Below are positions 1 to 6,502 of a DNA stretch of 18,886 nucleotides, piece by piece. The position numbers and the translations under genes are program-made. Numbering within the stretch: position 1 is the stretch's first letter; each line of letters begins with the position of its first letter. The notes beneath the pieces were generated by a model. It was not told the DNA's origin and ran no database searches. It worked only from the letters and a program-made list of their open reading frames with translations. This DNA comes from Phycisphaerales bacterium (GTDB lineage: Bacteria; Planctomycetota; Phycisphaerae; Phycisphaerales; UBA1924), in NCBI GenBank assembly GCA_030680655.1, contig JAUXUZ010000304.1, forward strand, positions 1 through 18,886, written 5' to 3'.

Positions 1-207
1 ATCGGCGGCTACAGCCGCTTCGACCCGCTCGGCAACAACCCCTACATCCCGCCGACCAAGCCCGGCGAATTCCCCCACGTGCCAGGCGGCGGCGGCGGTG
101 GCGGCGGCGGCGGCGGTGGTGGCCCGCCCGTTGCGCCGGCACCCGGCACGCTGCCGGCCATCCTCGTCGGCGCTGCGGTCGCCATGCGCCGCAACCGCCG
201 GACGTAA
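1..207 (+). CDS. C-terminal end of a secreted protein with PEP-CTERM-like sorting tail (partial)
   Basis: The reading frame is open from the window edge and stops at TAA 205-207, so only the last 68 residues are present. They comprise a short segment rich in Asn, Pro and Gly, then a run of 14 consecutive glycines (encoded near 85-123), then a Pro/Ala hinge (PPVAPAPGTLP), a short hydrophobic stretch (AILVGAAVA) and a final basic cluster MRRNRR. That order matches the PEP-CTERM-type tails frequent in Planctomycetes exported proteins, which direct processing and anchoring at the cell surface. The N-terminal function cannot be read here; the similar tail on the SUMF1-fold protein at 4618-5751 suggests the same export class. 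The glycine run is a flexible linker and a likely site of length variation. Confidence 0.72.
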   Translation: MGGYSRFDPLGNNPYIPPTKPGEFPHVPGGGGGGGGGGGGGPPVAPAPGTLPAILVGAAVAMRRNRRT

Positions 208-236
208 TCCGCGGCACAACCCAGACCTTCTTGAGC

Positions 237-266
237 GACGCCCCGCAACTCGTGCTGCGGGGCGTC
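237..266 (+). terminator. Terminator-like hairpin after the partial first gene
   Basis: GACGCCCCGCA (237-247) is the exact reverse complement of TGCGGGGCGTC (256-266), giving an 11-bp GC-rich stem with an 8-base loop, 30 bp after the stop codon of the first gene. There is no T-tract, so it is either a weak intrinsic terminator or a 3'-end stabiliser. It lies inside the upstream extension of the next reading frame (open from TTG 231), which argues that the next gene really starts further downstream, at GTG 315. Confidence 0.55.
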
Positions 267-314
267 GTCGCATGCCCGGTCGCCTCTGCAACGGCCCAGC
301 GCGTACGGTTGGCC

Positions 315-1241
315 GTGAGCACCCTTGCCGCACAGCACGCAGCAGACGCAGGCCTGGGCGCCCGCCTGCGCCTCGCCGCGACGGACATCAAACTCACCCA
401 CTCGGTCTTCGCCCTCCCCTTCGCGATCCTCGGCGCGGTGCTGGCACGCCCGCTCGATGAGCAGTGGGGCGTGACCGTGCAGAAACTCACGCTCGTCGTC
501 GCGGCCATGGTCCTCGCTCGCACGTGGGCCATGCTCGTCAACCGCATCGCCGATGCCCGCATCGACGCCGAGAACCCGCGCACCGCACGGCGCGCGGTGG
601 CAAGCGGGCGGCTGCCAGCGCAGCAGGCGAAGGTGTTCGCCGCGGCGTGCGCGCTGCTGTTTGTCGGCGTGTGCGCCGCGTTCTGGTTCCTGTTCAAGAA
701 CCCCTGGCCCGTGGCGCTGAGCGTCCCCGTGCTCGCCTGGCTCGCCCTCTACTCCTTCGCCAAGCGGTTCACCGCGGCCTGCCACCTGCTGCTCGGCACA
801 GCGCTCGCCATCAGCCCCATCGCCGCGTGCCTGGCCGTGAACCCGCCGCACGCGCTGCACCCGTCGATCCTGCTGCTCGCCGGCTTCGTGGCGCTCTGGG
901 TCGCGGGCTTTGACGTGCTCTACGCGCTGCAGGATGAAGCGTTCGACCGCGCCAAGGGCCTCCACAGCATCCCCGCCTGGCTCGGCGCAAAGCGCGCCGC
1001 CTGGGTGAGCCGCGCGATGCACGCCGGCGCTGCCGCCTGCCTCTTCCTCGCCTGGCGATTTGAGCCCCGCTTCGGCCCGCTCTTCGCCGCCGCCGTCGCC
1101 ATCGCCGCCATCCTCCTGGTCGTCGAGCACCTCGTGCTCATCCGCCGCGGCCTCGCCGGCCTGCCGATGGCCTTCTTCACCATCAACGGCTGCGTGAGCA
1201 TCGCCGTGGGCACCGCCGGCGTCATCGACGCCCTCTGGTAG
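315..1241 (+). CDS. UbiA-family polyprenyltransferase (4-hydroxybenzoate/MqnP type)
   Basis: This 308-residue integral membrane protein should transfer a polyprenyl chain to an aromatic quinone precursor. The first Asp-rich motif is NRIADARIDAENPRT, followed by a conserved Gly-Arg; the second is DVLYALQDEAFDRAKGLHSIP. These are the two Mg-diphosphate-binding motifs of the family. The opening 'TDIKLTHSVFALPFAILGA' is also typical. Six or more hydrophobic segments follow. The second motif resembles the branch often named MqnP in the futalosine menaquinone pathway, but UbiA proper cannot be excluded, so no symbol is given. The frame is open from TTG 231, but that extension runs through a hairpin and lacks family similarity; GTG 315 gives a normal family length. 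No other quinone gene is adjacent. Confidence 0.88.
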   Translation: MSTLAAQHAADAGLGARLRLAATDIKLTHSVFALPFAILGAVLARPLDEQWGVTVQKLTLVVAAMVLARTWAMLVNRIADARIDAENPRTARRAVASGRLPAQQAKVFAAACALLFVGVCAAFWFLFKNPWPVALSVPVLAWLALYSFAKRFTAACHLLLGTALAISPIAACLAVNPPHALHPSILLLAGFVALWVAGFDVLYALQDEAFDRAKGLHSIPAWLGAKRAAWVSRAMHAGAAACLFLAWRFEPRFGPLFAAAVAIAAILLVVEHLVLIRRGLAGLPMAFFTINGCVSIAVGTAGVIDALW

Positions 1242-1288
1242 CAGGCCGCCTGCCAAAACAGCCCCATAGCCGCGTTGTTTCAATTCTT

Positions 1289-1302
1289 ACTGAAAATTCA
1301 GT
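1289..1302. promoter_or_regulatory. Short dyad upstream of the GbsR-type regulator
   Basis: ACTGAA (1289-1294) and TTCAGT (1297-1302) are exact inverted repeats around two A residues, in an AT-rich patch between the prenyltransferase stop and the regulator start 37 bp further on. MarR/GbsR proteins bind such dyads as dimers and often regulate themselves, so this is a candidate operator. The match is short and could be chance. Confidence 0.3.
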
Positions 1303-1338
1303 TGCCTTCAACGCTGCCCTTCGTTACCCTTGTCGTAC

Positions 1339-1914
1339 ATGCCCCGCGGATCAGGCAAACCCGTCTCGCTGACACCCGCCCAGGACCGCTTCATCGCCGC
1401 CTGGGGGCAGATGGGCTCCACCTGGGGCATCAGCCGCACCATGGCCGAGGTGCACGCACTCCTCTTCATCGTCGGCCAGCCACTCTGCACCGACGACGTG
1501 ATGGAACGCCTCGCCATCAGCCGCGGCAACGCCTCGATGAGCCTGCGGGCCCTGGTCGACTGGGGCATCGTCTCGCGTGAGCACAAACGCGGCGACCGTA
1601 AGGAGTACTACGTCGCCGAGCCCGACTCGTGGTCCATCCTCCGCGCTGTCGTGCAGGAACGCATCCGCCGCGAGATCCACCCCGTGCTGGCCGTGCTCTC
1701 GGAGATCCGCGACAGCACCGAGCCGACGCTCACCGCCACCGGCGGGTCCGACGTCGCCGAGCACAACCGCCGGCTCGACGCCATGATCGGCGTGCTCCAC
1801 ACCATCGACAAGGTCGCCGAGCACTTCCTCGAACTCCCCGCTCAGGAACTGCGCGATGCCGCCGATGCACTCAGCCGCGACACCCTGCCCCCGGGCAAGG
1901 GGGCGCGCCCGTGA
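1339..1914 (+). CDS. GbsR/MarR-family transcriptional regulator
   Basis: The 191-residue product begins with the typical GbsR-type helix 'DRFIAAWGQMGSTWGISRTMAEVHALLFI', then a winged helix-turn-helix (DDVMERLAISRGNASMSLRALVDWGIVSREHKRGDRKEYYVAE, about residues 52-95), in which 'SRGNASMSLRAL' is the recognition helix and 'GDRKEYY' the wing. A long helical C-terminal part would dimerise. The family includes repressors of osmolyte and envelope genes; the ligand here is unknown. ATG 1339 is preferred over an in-frame TTG at 1330 because family similarity begins just after it. The stop codon (1912-1914) overlaps the GTG start of the next gene, so the two are probably translated together. Confidence 0.85.
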   Translation: MPRGSGKPVSLTPAQDRFIAAWGQMGSTWGISRTMAEVHALLFIVGQPLCTDDVMERLAISRGNASMSLRALVDWGIVSREHKRGDRKEYYVAEPDSWSILRAVVQERIRREIHPVLAVLSEIRDSTEPTLTATGGSDVAEHNRRLDAMIGVLHTIDKVAEHFLELPAQELRDAADALSRDTLPPGKGARP

Positions 1915-2306
1915 CCACCTTCGTCTCAAGAACACCCCCGGCCGCCTCCACGCAGCAGCCCACCGGCGCGCCGGGCCGCAGCACCACAACCTGCGTGCGC
2001 TGGCTCCTGGCCCGTGCCGAGGCCGACGGCGGCCCCGCCGCACTGGCGATCACCATCGACGACCGCTCCGCGCACGCGACGCTCACACCCGCCGGCGGTG
2101 AAAAAGTCCGCCTCGCCTACGGCGGCCCGGTGAGCATCGAGCACGCCGATGGGCTGCAGCACTTCACCGTCGCGGGCATCGTCGCCCTGACGCTGCGCTG
2201 CGCCCCGGGCGCACCCCCCCAGCTGCTCTACGCCCGCACGCCGCTGCTCGAATCGCTCGGCATCCGCGGCGGCTGCATCGAGCGCCCGCAGCTTGACCTG
2301 CCCTGA
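1911..2306 (+). CDS. Hypothetical protein coupled to the GbsR-type regulator
   Basis: GTG 1911 overlaps the regulator's stop codon in a GTGA arrangement, the usual sign of translational coupling. The 131-residue product has a Ser/Thr/Pro-rich N-terminus, then 'TTCVRWLLARAEADGGPAAL', then alternating strand-like stretches (LAITIDDRSAHATLTPAGG, KVRLAYGG, IVALTLRC) and ends in 'GIRGGCIERPQLDLP'. No signal peptide, membrane helix or catalytic motif is visible and no family is recognised. Codon use resembles the flanking host genes. The open frame continues upstream inside the regulator gene, but that part is antiparallel shadow sequence without protein-like character. Coupling suggests a partner or target of the regulator; its function is unknown. 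Confidence 0.62.
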   Translation: MTTFVSRTPPAASTQQPTGAPGRSTTTCVRWLLARAEADGGPAALAITIDDRSAHATLTPAGGEKVRLAYGGPVSIEHADGLQHFTVAGIVALTLRCAPGAPPQLLYARTPLLESLGIRGGCIERPQLDLP

Positions 2307-2371
2307 CCCGGCCAGATCGCCCAGCTCCCCCCGCCCCCCCCAGCCCGCCCAACTTCGTCCCCCAAATGAAA

Positions 2372-2394
2372 ACGGCCCGCACCAGGCGGGCCGT
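2372..2394 (-). terminator. Rho-independent terminator of the HTH-membrane gene
   Basis: ACGGCCCGC (2372-2380) and GCGGGCCGT (2386-2394) pair exactly with a 5-base loop. Read on the minus strand the stem is followed by TTTTCATTT, the T-tract of an intrinsic terminator, about 30 bp after the stop of the minus-strand gene. It may also block transcripts arriving from the small gene ending at 2306. Confidence 0.8.
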
Positions 2395-2423
2395 CGAAGT
2401 GACATTCAGTTGTGCCGTCGCGC

Positions 2424-3224
2424 TTACTTGTTGCGGCTGCCGATAAACGCGCCCAGCCCGGCGCCGATGATCGTGACGCCCGCAACAGCGCCGATCAGGC
2501 CCCAGAACATCCCGGTCCCCATGCCCGTGATCGCAGCGCCCGCACCGGCCAGCCCGGCGATGACGGCAAACAGCGCCAGCAGCAGCGCGGCGATCATGCC
2601 AAACGCCAGGCCACCCGCCAGCCCGCTGCCCACACCATCGATCTGCTCGGCGTAGACCATCATCGGTGCGCCAGCGCTCATGTCGCTGTTGACGCCCGTT
2701 GACTCAAACAACGCCCCGCCCGAACGCCCGCCCGAGGCCGGCACGGCCTCGTCGGCGCTGTCAGACGAGTTGTAGATGTCCTGCATCAGCCCCGCGCCCA
2801 CGCCCGTGTCGTCCGACGAATCGCGCGTCAGGTCCAGCAGGCCCGAGCCCGAGCCGCCGGCGTCCGGCACGCGGATGCCACCGACCGACTGGGTGACCTG
2901 CGTCTGCGCGCTCGCATCGGCGGTGTTGTCGAGCTCATCGGCCTCGAAGATCGAGATGCCGCTGCGTTCCTTGGTGCTCTCGCCCGCGCCGGTGCCGCTG
3001 CCGCTGCCCGAATCCGTCAGCGACATCTCGCCGCTGTCGGCAAGGCTGATCGGCGCATCGGGCTCGTCGGCGGTCATGGCCTCGATCTGCTCACGCTTGA
3101 CGACCAGCTTGTCGCCATCGCGGAACTCCTGAAGCTGGCCCGACTCGACCATCTTCTTCACCTGGTCGGCCGTCTTGCTCAGCTTCTTGGCGGCCTCGTC
3201 GAGCGTGTAGAACATCTTCGCCAT
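2424..3224 (-). CDS. Excisionase-like HTH domain fused to a two-helix membrane anchor
   Basis: The 266-residue product opens with 'MAKMFYTLDEAAKKLSKTADQVKKMVESGQLQEFRDGDKLVVKREQIE', a MerR/excisionase-type helix-turn-helix. A long low-complexity linker rich in Ser, Gly, Asp and Thr follows (about residues 55-195, with 'GSGSGTGAG' and 'GGSGSG'). Two hydrophobic segments near the C-terminus (about 198-222 and 235-260) are rich in Gly and Ala, and the chain ends GSRNK. ATG 3224 is chosen because GGAG lies 8 bases upstream; an in-frame ATG at 3293 would add 23 hydrophilic residues. The architecture recurs in Planctomycetes but its function is not known to me. It could be a membrane-tethered DNA-binding protein, or the HTH may bind another partner. 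It is divergent from the LacI-type gene. Confidence 0.8.
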   Translation of the reverse strand: MAKMFYTLDEAAKKLSKTADQVKKMVESGQLQEFRDGDKLVVKREQIEAMTADEPDAPISLADSGEMSLTDSGSGSGTGAGESTKERSGISIFEADELDNTADASAQTQVTQSVGGIRVPDAGGSGSGLLDLTRDSSDDTGVGAGLMQDIYNSSDSADEAVPASGGRSGGALFESTGVNSDMSAGAPMMVYAEQIDGVGSGLAGGLAFGMIAALLLALFAVIAGLAGAGAAITGMGTGMFWGLIGAVAGVTIIGAGLGAFIGSRNK

Positions 3225-3429
3225 GGGGTCATCTCCGTCGTCGCGTGAACCGTCGGGCGTTGAGGTGCCCTGCGGGATCGTCATGGTACACACTTTCGCC
3301 CAAACGTGCGCAAGGCCCGGCCCCGCCGGGGTTTAGCTGACAAGTCCTATCCCACACCCCCGCGCGGCTCAGGGGTTTGCCCCGGTCCCACCCCGGCAGC
3401 CGCCACCCCTAGGGGGGCGTGGGCGGCAC

Positions 3430-3442
3430 GTGTTGTCAACAC
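3430..3442. promoter_or_regulatory. Palindrome upstream of the LacI-type gene, probable operator
   Basis: GTGTTG and CAACAC flank a single T, forming a perfect 13-bp dyad 20 bp before ATG 3463. The next bases (CTGTTTACAC) are AT-richer than the surrounding sequence. LacI-type proteins bind short dyads and often repress their own gene, so this is a reasonable autoregulatory site; it also overlaps a TTGTCA hexamer that could act as a -35 element. Binding is inferred. Confidence 0.45.
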
Positions 3443-3462
3443 TGTTTACACTGCCCCTGCAC

Positions 3463-4512
3463 ATGCCAGTCACGCTCAAAGAGATCGCCGCCGCCGCCGG
3501 CGTCAGCCGCCCAACCGCCAACTTGATCGTCCTGGGCAAAGGGAGCCGCTTCAGCGCCGCCACCCGGGCGCGGGTGTTGGAAGCCGCTAAGCGGCTCAAC
3601 TACCGCCCCAACCTCGCCGCACGCGGGCTGAGCCAGCAGCGATCGTTCCTCGTCGCGGCCGTTGTGAGCGAGGAATACGCCAACAACTACGCAGACTTCA
3701 GCCTCGTCTTTCAACAGCGCGTGCTCTCGCGCGGCTTCCTTCCCGTCACCGCCCTGACCGTTGACGCAACCTCGCAGAAGCAGATGCTCACCCGCATGGC
3801 CGACATCCGCGTCGATGCCCTGGTGGTCAACCGCACCTGGAACGACGACGGCTCCCTCAGCCGCCTGATCGAGCAGCTCCGTGAAGCCGGCACCGCCGTC
3901 GTCGAGGTCTTTATGAAGTACCTCCCCGGCGAAGGCCACAGCGTGCGCACCGACTGGGAAGAAGCCGGCCGCCTGGCGCTGGTCACCCTGCAGGGCCTGG
4001 GCCTCAAGCGCACGCTGATGTGGACGCCCCTGCTGCCACGCACCGGCGGCCGCCTCGAAACCCTCGAGCAGACCCACGATCAATACCGCGGCTGGGCCAA
4101 GGCCGCCCGCACACTCAGCCTGCAGCCACGCGTCGAGGTCCACCCCGCCCTCCCCCTCCGCTCGCAAGAGGCCCCCCGCCGCGACTCACCCCTCTACGGC
4201 GCAGCCGCCGCCCTCATGGGCAAGTCCGACAGGCCAGACGGCGTCATGGCCTGCTCAACCAACGCCGCGGCCCACCTGTCGCTCTACCTGCGCGACCACC
4301 CCGAATACAAGCCCCCCGGCTTCACCATCGCCCACTGGCACGACCCGATCGTGCTGCTCGAAGCCGCCGAACGCCGCGTCGTTCTCCGCATGCAGACCGA
4401 ACGCATCGCCGAGCTGACCGTCACCGCGGCCTTTGACGCCATGGCCGGCATGCCCGTCCAGAGCGCCAGCCTGGGGCCGACGCTGGCCATTGTGGAGGTC
4501 GAGCCTGCCTAG
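3463..4512 (+). CDS. LacI-family transcriptional regulator
   Basis: The 349-residue protein starts 'MPVTLKEIAAAAGVSRPTA', the LacI helix-turn-helix, and continues through the hinge 'RVLEAAKRLNYRPNLAARGLSQQRS'. The rest has the periplasmic-binding-protein-like fold: 'FLVAAVVSEEYANNYADFSLVFQQRVLSRGF', 'DIRVDALVVNRTW' and 'DGVMACSTNAAAHLSLYLRDH'. Such proteins sense sugars or related small molecules; the ligand is not readable. ATG 3463 puts the HTH at the very N-terminus as usual in the family, and the upstream frame extension overlaps the candidate operator. The turn after the first recognition helix ('TANLIVLGKGSRFS') is less canonical than 'TVSRVLNG'. The downstream exported SUMF1-fold gene may be a target. 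Confidence 0.88.
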   Translation: MPVTLKEIAAAAGVSRPTANLIVLGKGSRFSAATRARVLEAAKRLNYRPNLAARGLSQQRSFLVAAVVSEEYANNYADFSLVFQQRVLSRGFLPVTALTVDATSQKQMLTRMADIRVDALVVNRTWNDDGSLSRLIEQLREAGTAVVEVFMKYLPGEGHSVRTDWEEAGRLALVTLQGLGLKRTLMWTPLLPRTGGRLETLEQTHDQYRGWAKAARTLSLQPRVEVHPALPLRSQEAPRRDSPLYGAAAALMGKSDRPDGVMACSTNAAAHLSLYLRDHPEYKPPGFTIAHWHDPIVLLEAAERRVVLRMQTERIAELTVTAAFDAMAGMPVQSASLGPTLAIVEVEPA

Positions 4513-4559
4513 GAAGCTGGGCTGGGGCTGATTACCGGCCCTCGCCACTCTCGATTCCC

Positions 4560-4574
4560 GCAACCGGCGGTTGC
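4560..4574. promoter_or_regulatory. 15-bp palindrome between the LacI-type gene and the SUMF1-fold gene
   Basis: GCAACCG and CGGTTGC flank one central G, a perfect dyad, and the whole is bracketed by two ATTCCC hexamers. It lies 44 bp before the start of the SUMF1-fold gene and 47 bp after the regulator stop. It could be an operator for the adjacent LacI-type protein or a small terminator; there is no T-tract. Its half-site differs from the dyad at 3430-3442. Confidence 0.38.
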
Positions 4575-4617
4575 ATTCCCACGGATCAGTGGTGTCTTCC
4601 TGGTGGGAGTATGTCGC

Positions 4618-5751
4618 TTGAAGCGCGGCCATTGTTTTTCGTGTTTGGTGGGAGCGATCGCCGCCGGCCTGTCCGGTGTTGCTCTGGCACAATCTCAGCC
4701 GATGCCCGGCGCGCCGAGCGTGCCGTTTTCTGCAGCGGCCCAGGCACAAGGTGGCGGTGCCGGCCCGCAAGTGACCTACCAGTATGGCGCGGAGTTCGTC
4801 ACCATCCCGGCGCTCAACAACGCACCGTTCTTCCGGCCCGAACTTGGCAACACCCCCGGCAACGGCGCAGGAACGATCACGCAGGAGTTCCGCATCGGTC
4901 GCTACGAGGTGACCAACGCGCAGTGGGCGGCGTTCTTTGACGCGGTGGCGCATGTGCGCCTCACCGGCCAGAGCGTGCCGCACGTGCAGAACCCCACCTT
5001 CGCGAACTTCACCGTGGCGGGAGGGCACATCGTGTCGCAGGCGGGGCGCGAGATGAGCCCGGTGGGGGGCATCACCTGGCGGACGGCGGCGATGTACTGC
5101 AACTGGCTGCACAACGATCAGGCCGTGACGCAGGCCGCGTTCATGAGCGGCGCGTACGACGTGAGCACCTTCGGCTACGTGCAGGGGAACCACTTCACCG
5201 ACCAGCTTACCCACACGCCCGGTGCGCGGTTCTGGATCCCCACCATGAACGAGGTGATGGCGAGCCAGCACTACGACCCCAACCGCTACGGGCCCGGGCA
5301 AGGGGGGTACTGGGAGTACAACATCACCCAGGACACCCGACCGACCTACGGGGCGCCGGGCACGATGGTGAACGGCTCTGTGGCTCAGGCCAATTCGTCA
5401 TGGCTGGGGCCGGGTGACACCCCGGGTGCGCCGTGGAGCACGCCGCTGGGGAGCTACTGGGACGTGGCCCAGAGCCCATGGGGATTGCTCGACACTGCGG
5501 GAGGAGCTGGGGAGTGGCTGGAGACGGCGATCGATGCGGGCGGGGGTAATCGAGTTCGACTATTTCACGGCAGCGCAGCTGCTGACGGTGCCCTGCAAAG
5601 AGATCGCATCTATCTTTATCCTTCGGACCTTCCATCAGCAACTGGATTCAACTACGGCCTACGGATCGCTGCGCAAGCCGTGCCCTCACCGTCGAGCGGG
5701 GCGGTACTTGCAACCACAGGTGTAGCAATTTTCGCGAGGCGGCGTAGATAG
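4618..5751 (+). CDS. Exported SUMF1/FGE-fold protein with PEP-CTERM-like tail
   Basis: The start TTG 4618 gives a canonical signal peptide ('MKRGHCFSCLVGAIAAGLSG' then VALA-QS) with GGGAG 8 bases upstream; an in-frame GTG at 4603 has no good ribosome site. The 377-residue product then shows sulfatase-modifying-factor (formylglycine-generating-enzyme) landmarks in order: 'FRIGRYEVTNAQWAAFFDAV', 'MSPVGGITWRTAAMYCNWL', 'ARFWIPTMNEVMASQHYDPN' and 'LLDTAGGAGEWLETA', with a degenerate end 'GFNYGLRIA'. It ends in 'VPSPSSGAVLATTGVAIFARRRR'-type hinge, hydrophobic stretch and Arg cluster, a surface-sorting tail. The catalytic Cys pair of true FGE is not evident, so a structural or binding role is more likely than sulfatase activation. 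G+C drops sharply from about 5540 onward. Confidence 0.83.
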   Translation: MKRGHCFSCLVGAIAAGLSGVALAQSQPMPGAPSVPFSAAAQAQGGGAGPQVTYQYGAEFVTIPALNNAPFFRPELGNTPGNGAGTITQEFRIGRYEVTNAQWAAFFDAVAHVRLTGQSVPHVQNPTFANFTVAGGHIVSQAGREMSPVGGITWRTAAMYCNWLHNDQAVTQAAFMSGAYDVSTFGYVQGNHFTDQLTHTPGARFWIPTMNEVMASQHYDPNRYGPGQGGYWEYNITQDTRPTYGAPGTMVNGSVAQANSSWLGPGDTPGAPWSTPLGSYWDVAQSPWGLLDTAGGAGEWLETAIDAGGGNRVRLFHGSAAADGALQRDRIYLYPSDLPSATGFNYGLRIAAQAVPSPSSGAVLATTGVAIFARRRR

Positions 5752-5837
5752 TTTTCCACATTCCATCCACCTGAATGGAGAGGTGCATTTTCGCACTTGG
5801 TAACGGTAAGCTTCCATCTTCTCGATCGGAGCAGGCC

Positions 5838-6341
5838 ATGAACAAGAGCATTCTCTTCACTTTTCTGGCGTCGATAACTGGTGCATTCGCGAGTGTCGCA
5901 AGCGCCGCGGTGGAGTACCGAATCAACGGTGGCGCGTGGCAGAGCATCGCGGGCGGGGTGATCGATCTCGGTACTCCAGCCCAAGGCTCAGACATCATTG
6001 TTCACATCGCCGACACTTCTCCTGACGGGATCACCGGTCTGCCGGACGAAGACATCGGGCTGCTGCGTTTCCGTGCGGCGGGCGCTGAACTTCCCGCACG
6101 AGTGCGAATCCTAATTGCTTCTGCATCGAGCAGCTTAACCAGCGCAAACATCAACAACCCAGCTTTTTCATGGTCACCGGGCGTGCGCACTTGGACGAAC
6201 GGCCTCCTCTTTGAGCACACGCCCGCACCCTCCAGGAACTCTGCCACCCAATCCCCCCAAGGTTCGCCGCCCGAGCAGCCGCGCTCGCTTCCCCTTCGCC
6301 CCGCACTCGGGGAGAAGGTGGACGCGAATGCGGCCGGATGA
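5838..6341 (+). CDS. Secreted protein of unknown function, C-terminus probably replaced by repeat sequence
   Basis: ATG 5838 has GGAG a few bases upstream and opens a clear signal peptide (MNKSILFTFLASITGAFASV then ASA-AV). The mature part begins 'VEYRINGGAWQSIAGGVIDL' and contains 'GSDIIVHIADTSPDGITGLP' and 'ITGLPDEDIGLLRFRAAG', strand-rich and plausible as a small beta-domain. From about 6225 the frame runs into Pro/Arg/Ser-rich residues and then directly through a REP-like hairpin element, where it stops at 6341. No sorting tail is present, unlike its neighbour. I infer that the original C-terminus was lost. The family is not recognised. Base composition is lower in G+C than in neighbouring genes. 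The gene follows the SUMF1-fold gene by 86 bp and may share its transcript. Confidence 0.6.
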   Translation: MNKSILFTFLASITGAFASVASAAVEYRINGGAWQSIAGGVIDLGTPAQGSDIIVHIADTSPDGITGLPDEDIGLLRFRAAGAELPARVRILIASASSSLTSANINNPAFSWSPGVRTWTNGLLFEHTPAPSRNSATQSPQGSPPEQPRSLPLRPALGEKVDANAAG

Positions 6342-6345
6342 GGGG
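6289..6345 (+). repeat. REP-like element, copy A
   Basis: CTTC-G-CCCCG (6294-6303) pairs with CGGGG-A-GAAG (6308-6317) around a 4-base loop, followed by a smaller hairpin (CGC/GCG within 6322-6333) and the end sequence GGATGAGGG. Copy B, 120 bp further on, has the same order: a 'GGGAGARG' stem, a second short hairpin, then 'GRTGAGGG'. This is the layout of dispersed REP-type elements. The stop codon of the secreted protein gene at 5838-6341 lies inside this copy. Confidence 0.6.
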
Positions 6346-6413
6346 GTCTGCGCCTTCAGGTGTTGATCAGTCTCTCGACTCACAACCCAGCACACGCGAA
6401 TCCGCTCTCCCCA

Positions 6414-6465
6414 CCTCTCCCGTTCCCCAACGGGAGAGGATGTCGGCGCAGACGACAGGTGAGGG
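6414..6465 (+). repeat. REP-like element, copy B
   Basis: CCTCTCCCGTT (6414-6424) and AACGGGAGAGG (6429-6439) form a perfect 11-bp stem with loop CCCC. TGTCG (6441-6445) and CGACA (6453-6457) form a second stem, directly followed by GGTGAGGG. The element is in the same orientation as copy A and shares its block order but not its stem sequences, as expected when the stems are conserved by structure. Confidence 0.62.
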
Positions 6466-6502
6466 TTCTTCGCCCCAGACTCCAGACCCCCCTCTCTCCC
6501 CC

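Noticed and set aside
42..1283. Long minus-strand frame opposite the prenyltransferase
   Set aside because: Its product is Gly/Glu/Ala/Arg-rich shadow sequence ending in a run of prolines opposite the glycine run; the plus strand encodes a clear UbiA-family protein.
3406..3415. Palindrome CCCCTAGGGG upstream of the LacI-type gene as an operator
   Set aside because: It is short and lies in a homopolymer-rich stretch where such a match is easily accidental; the 3430-3442 dyad is better placed.
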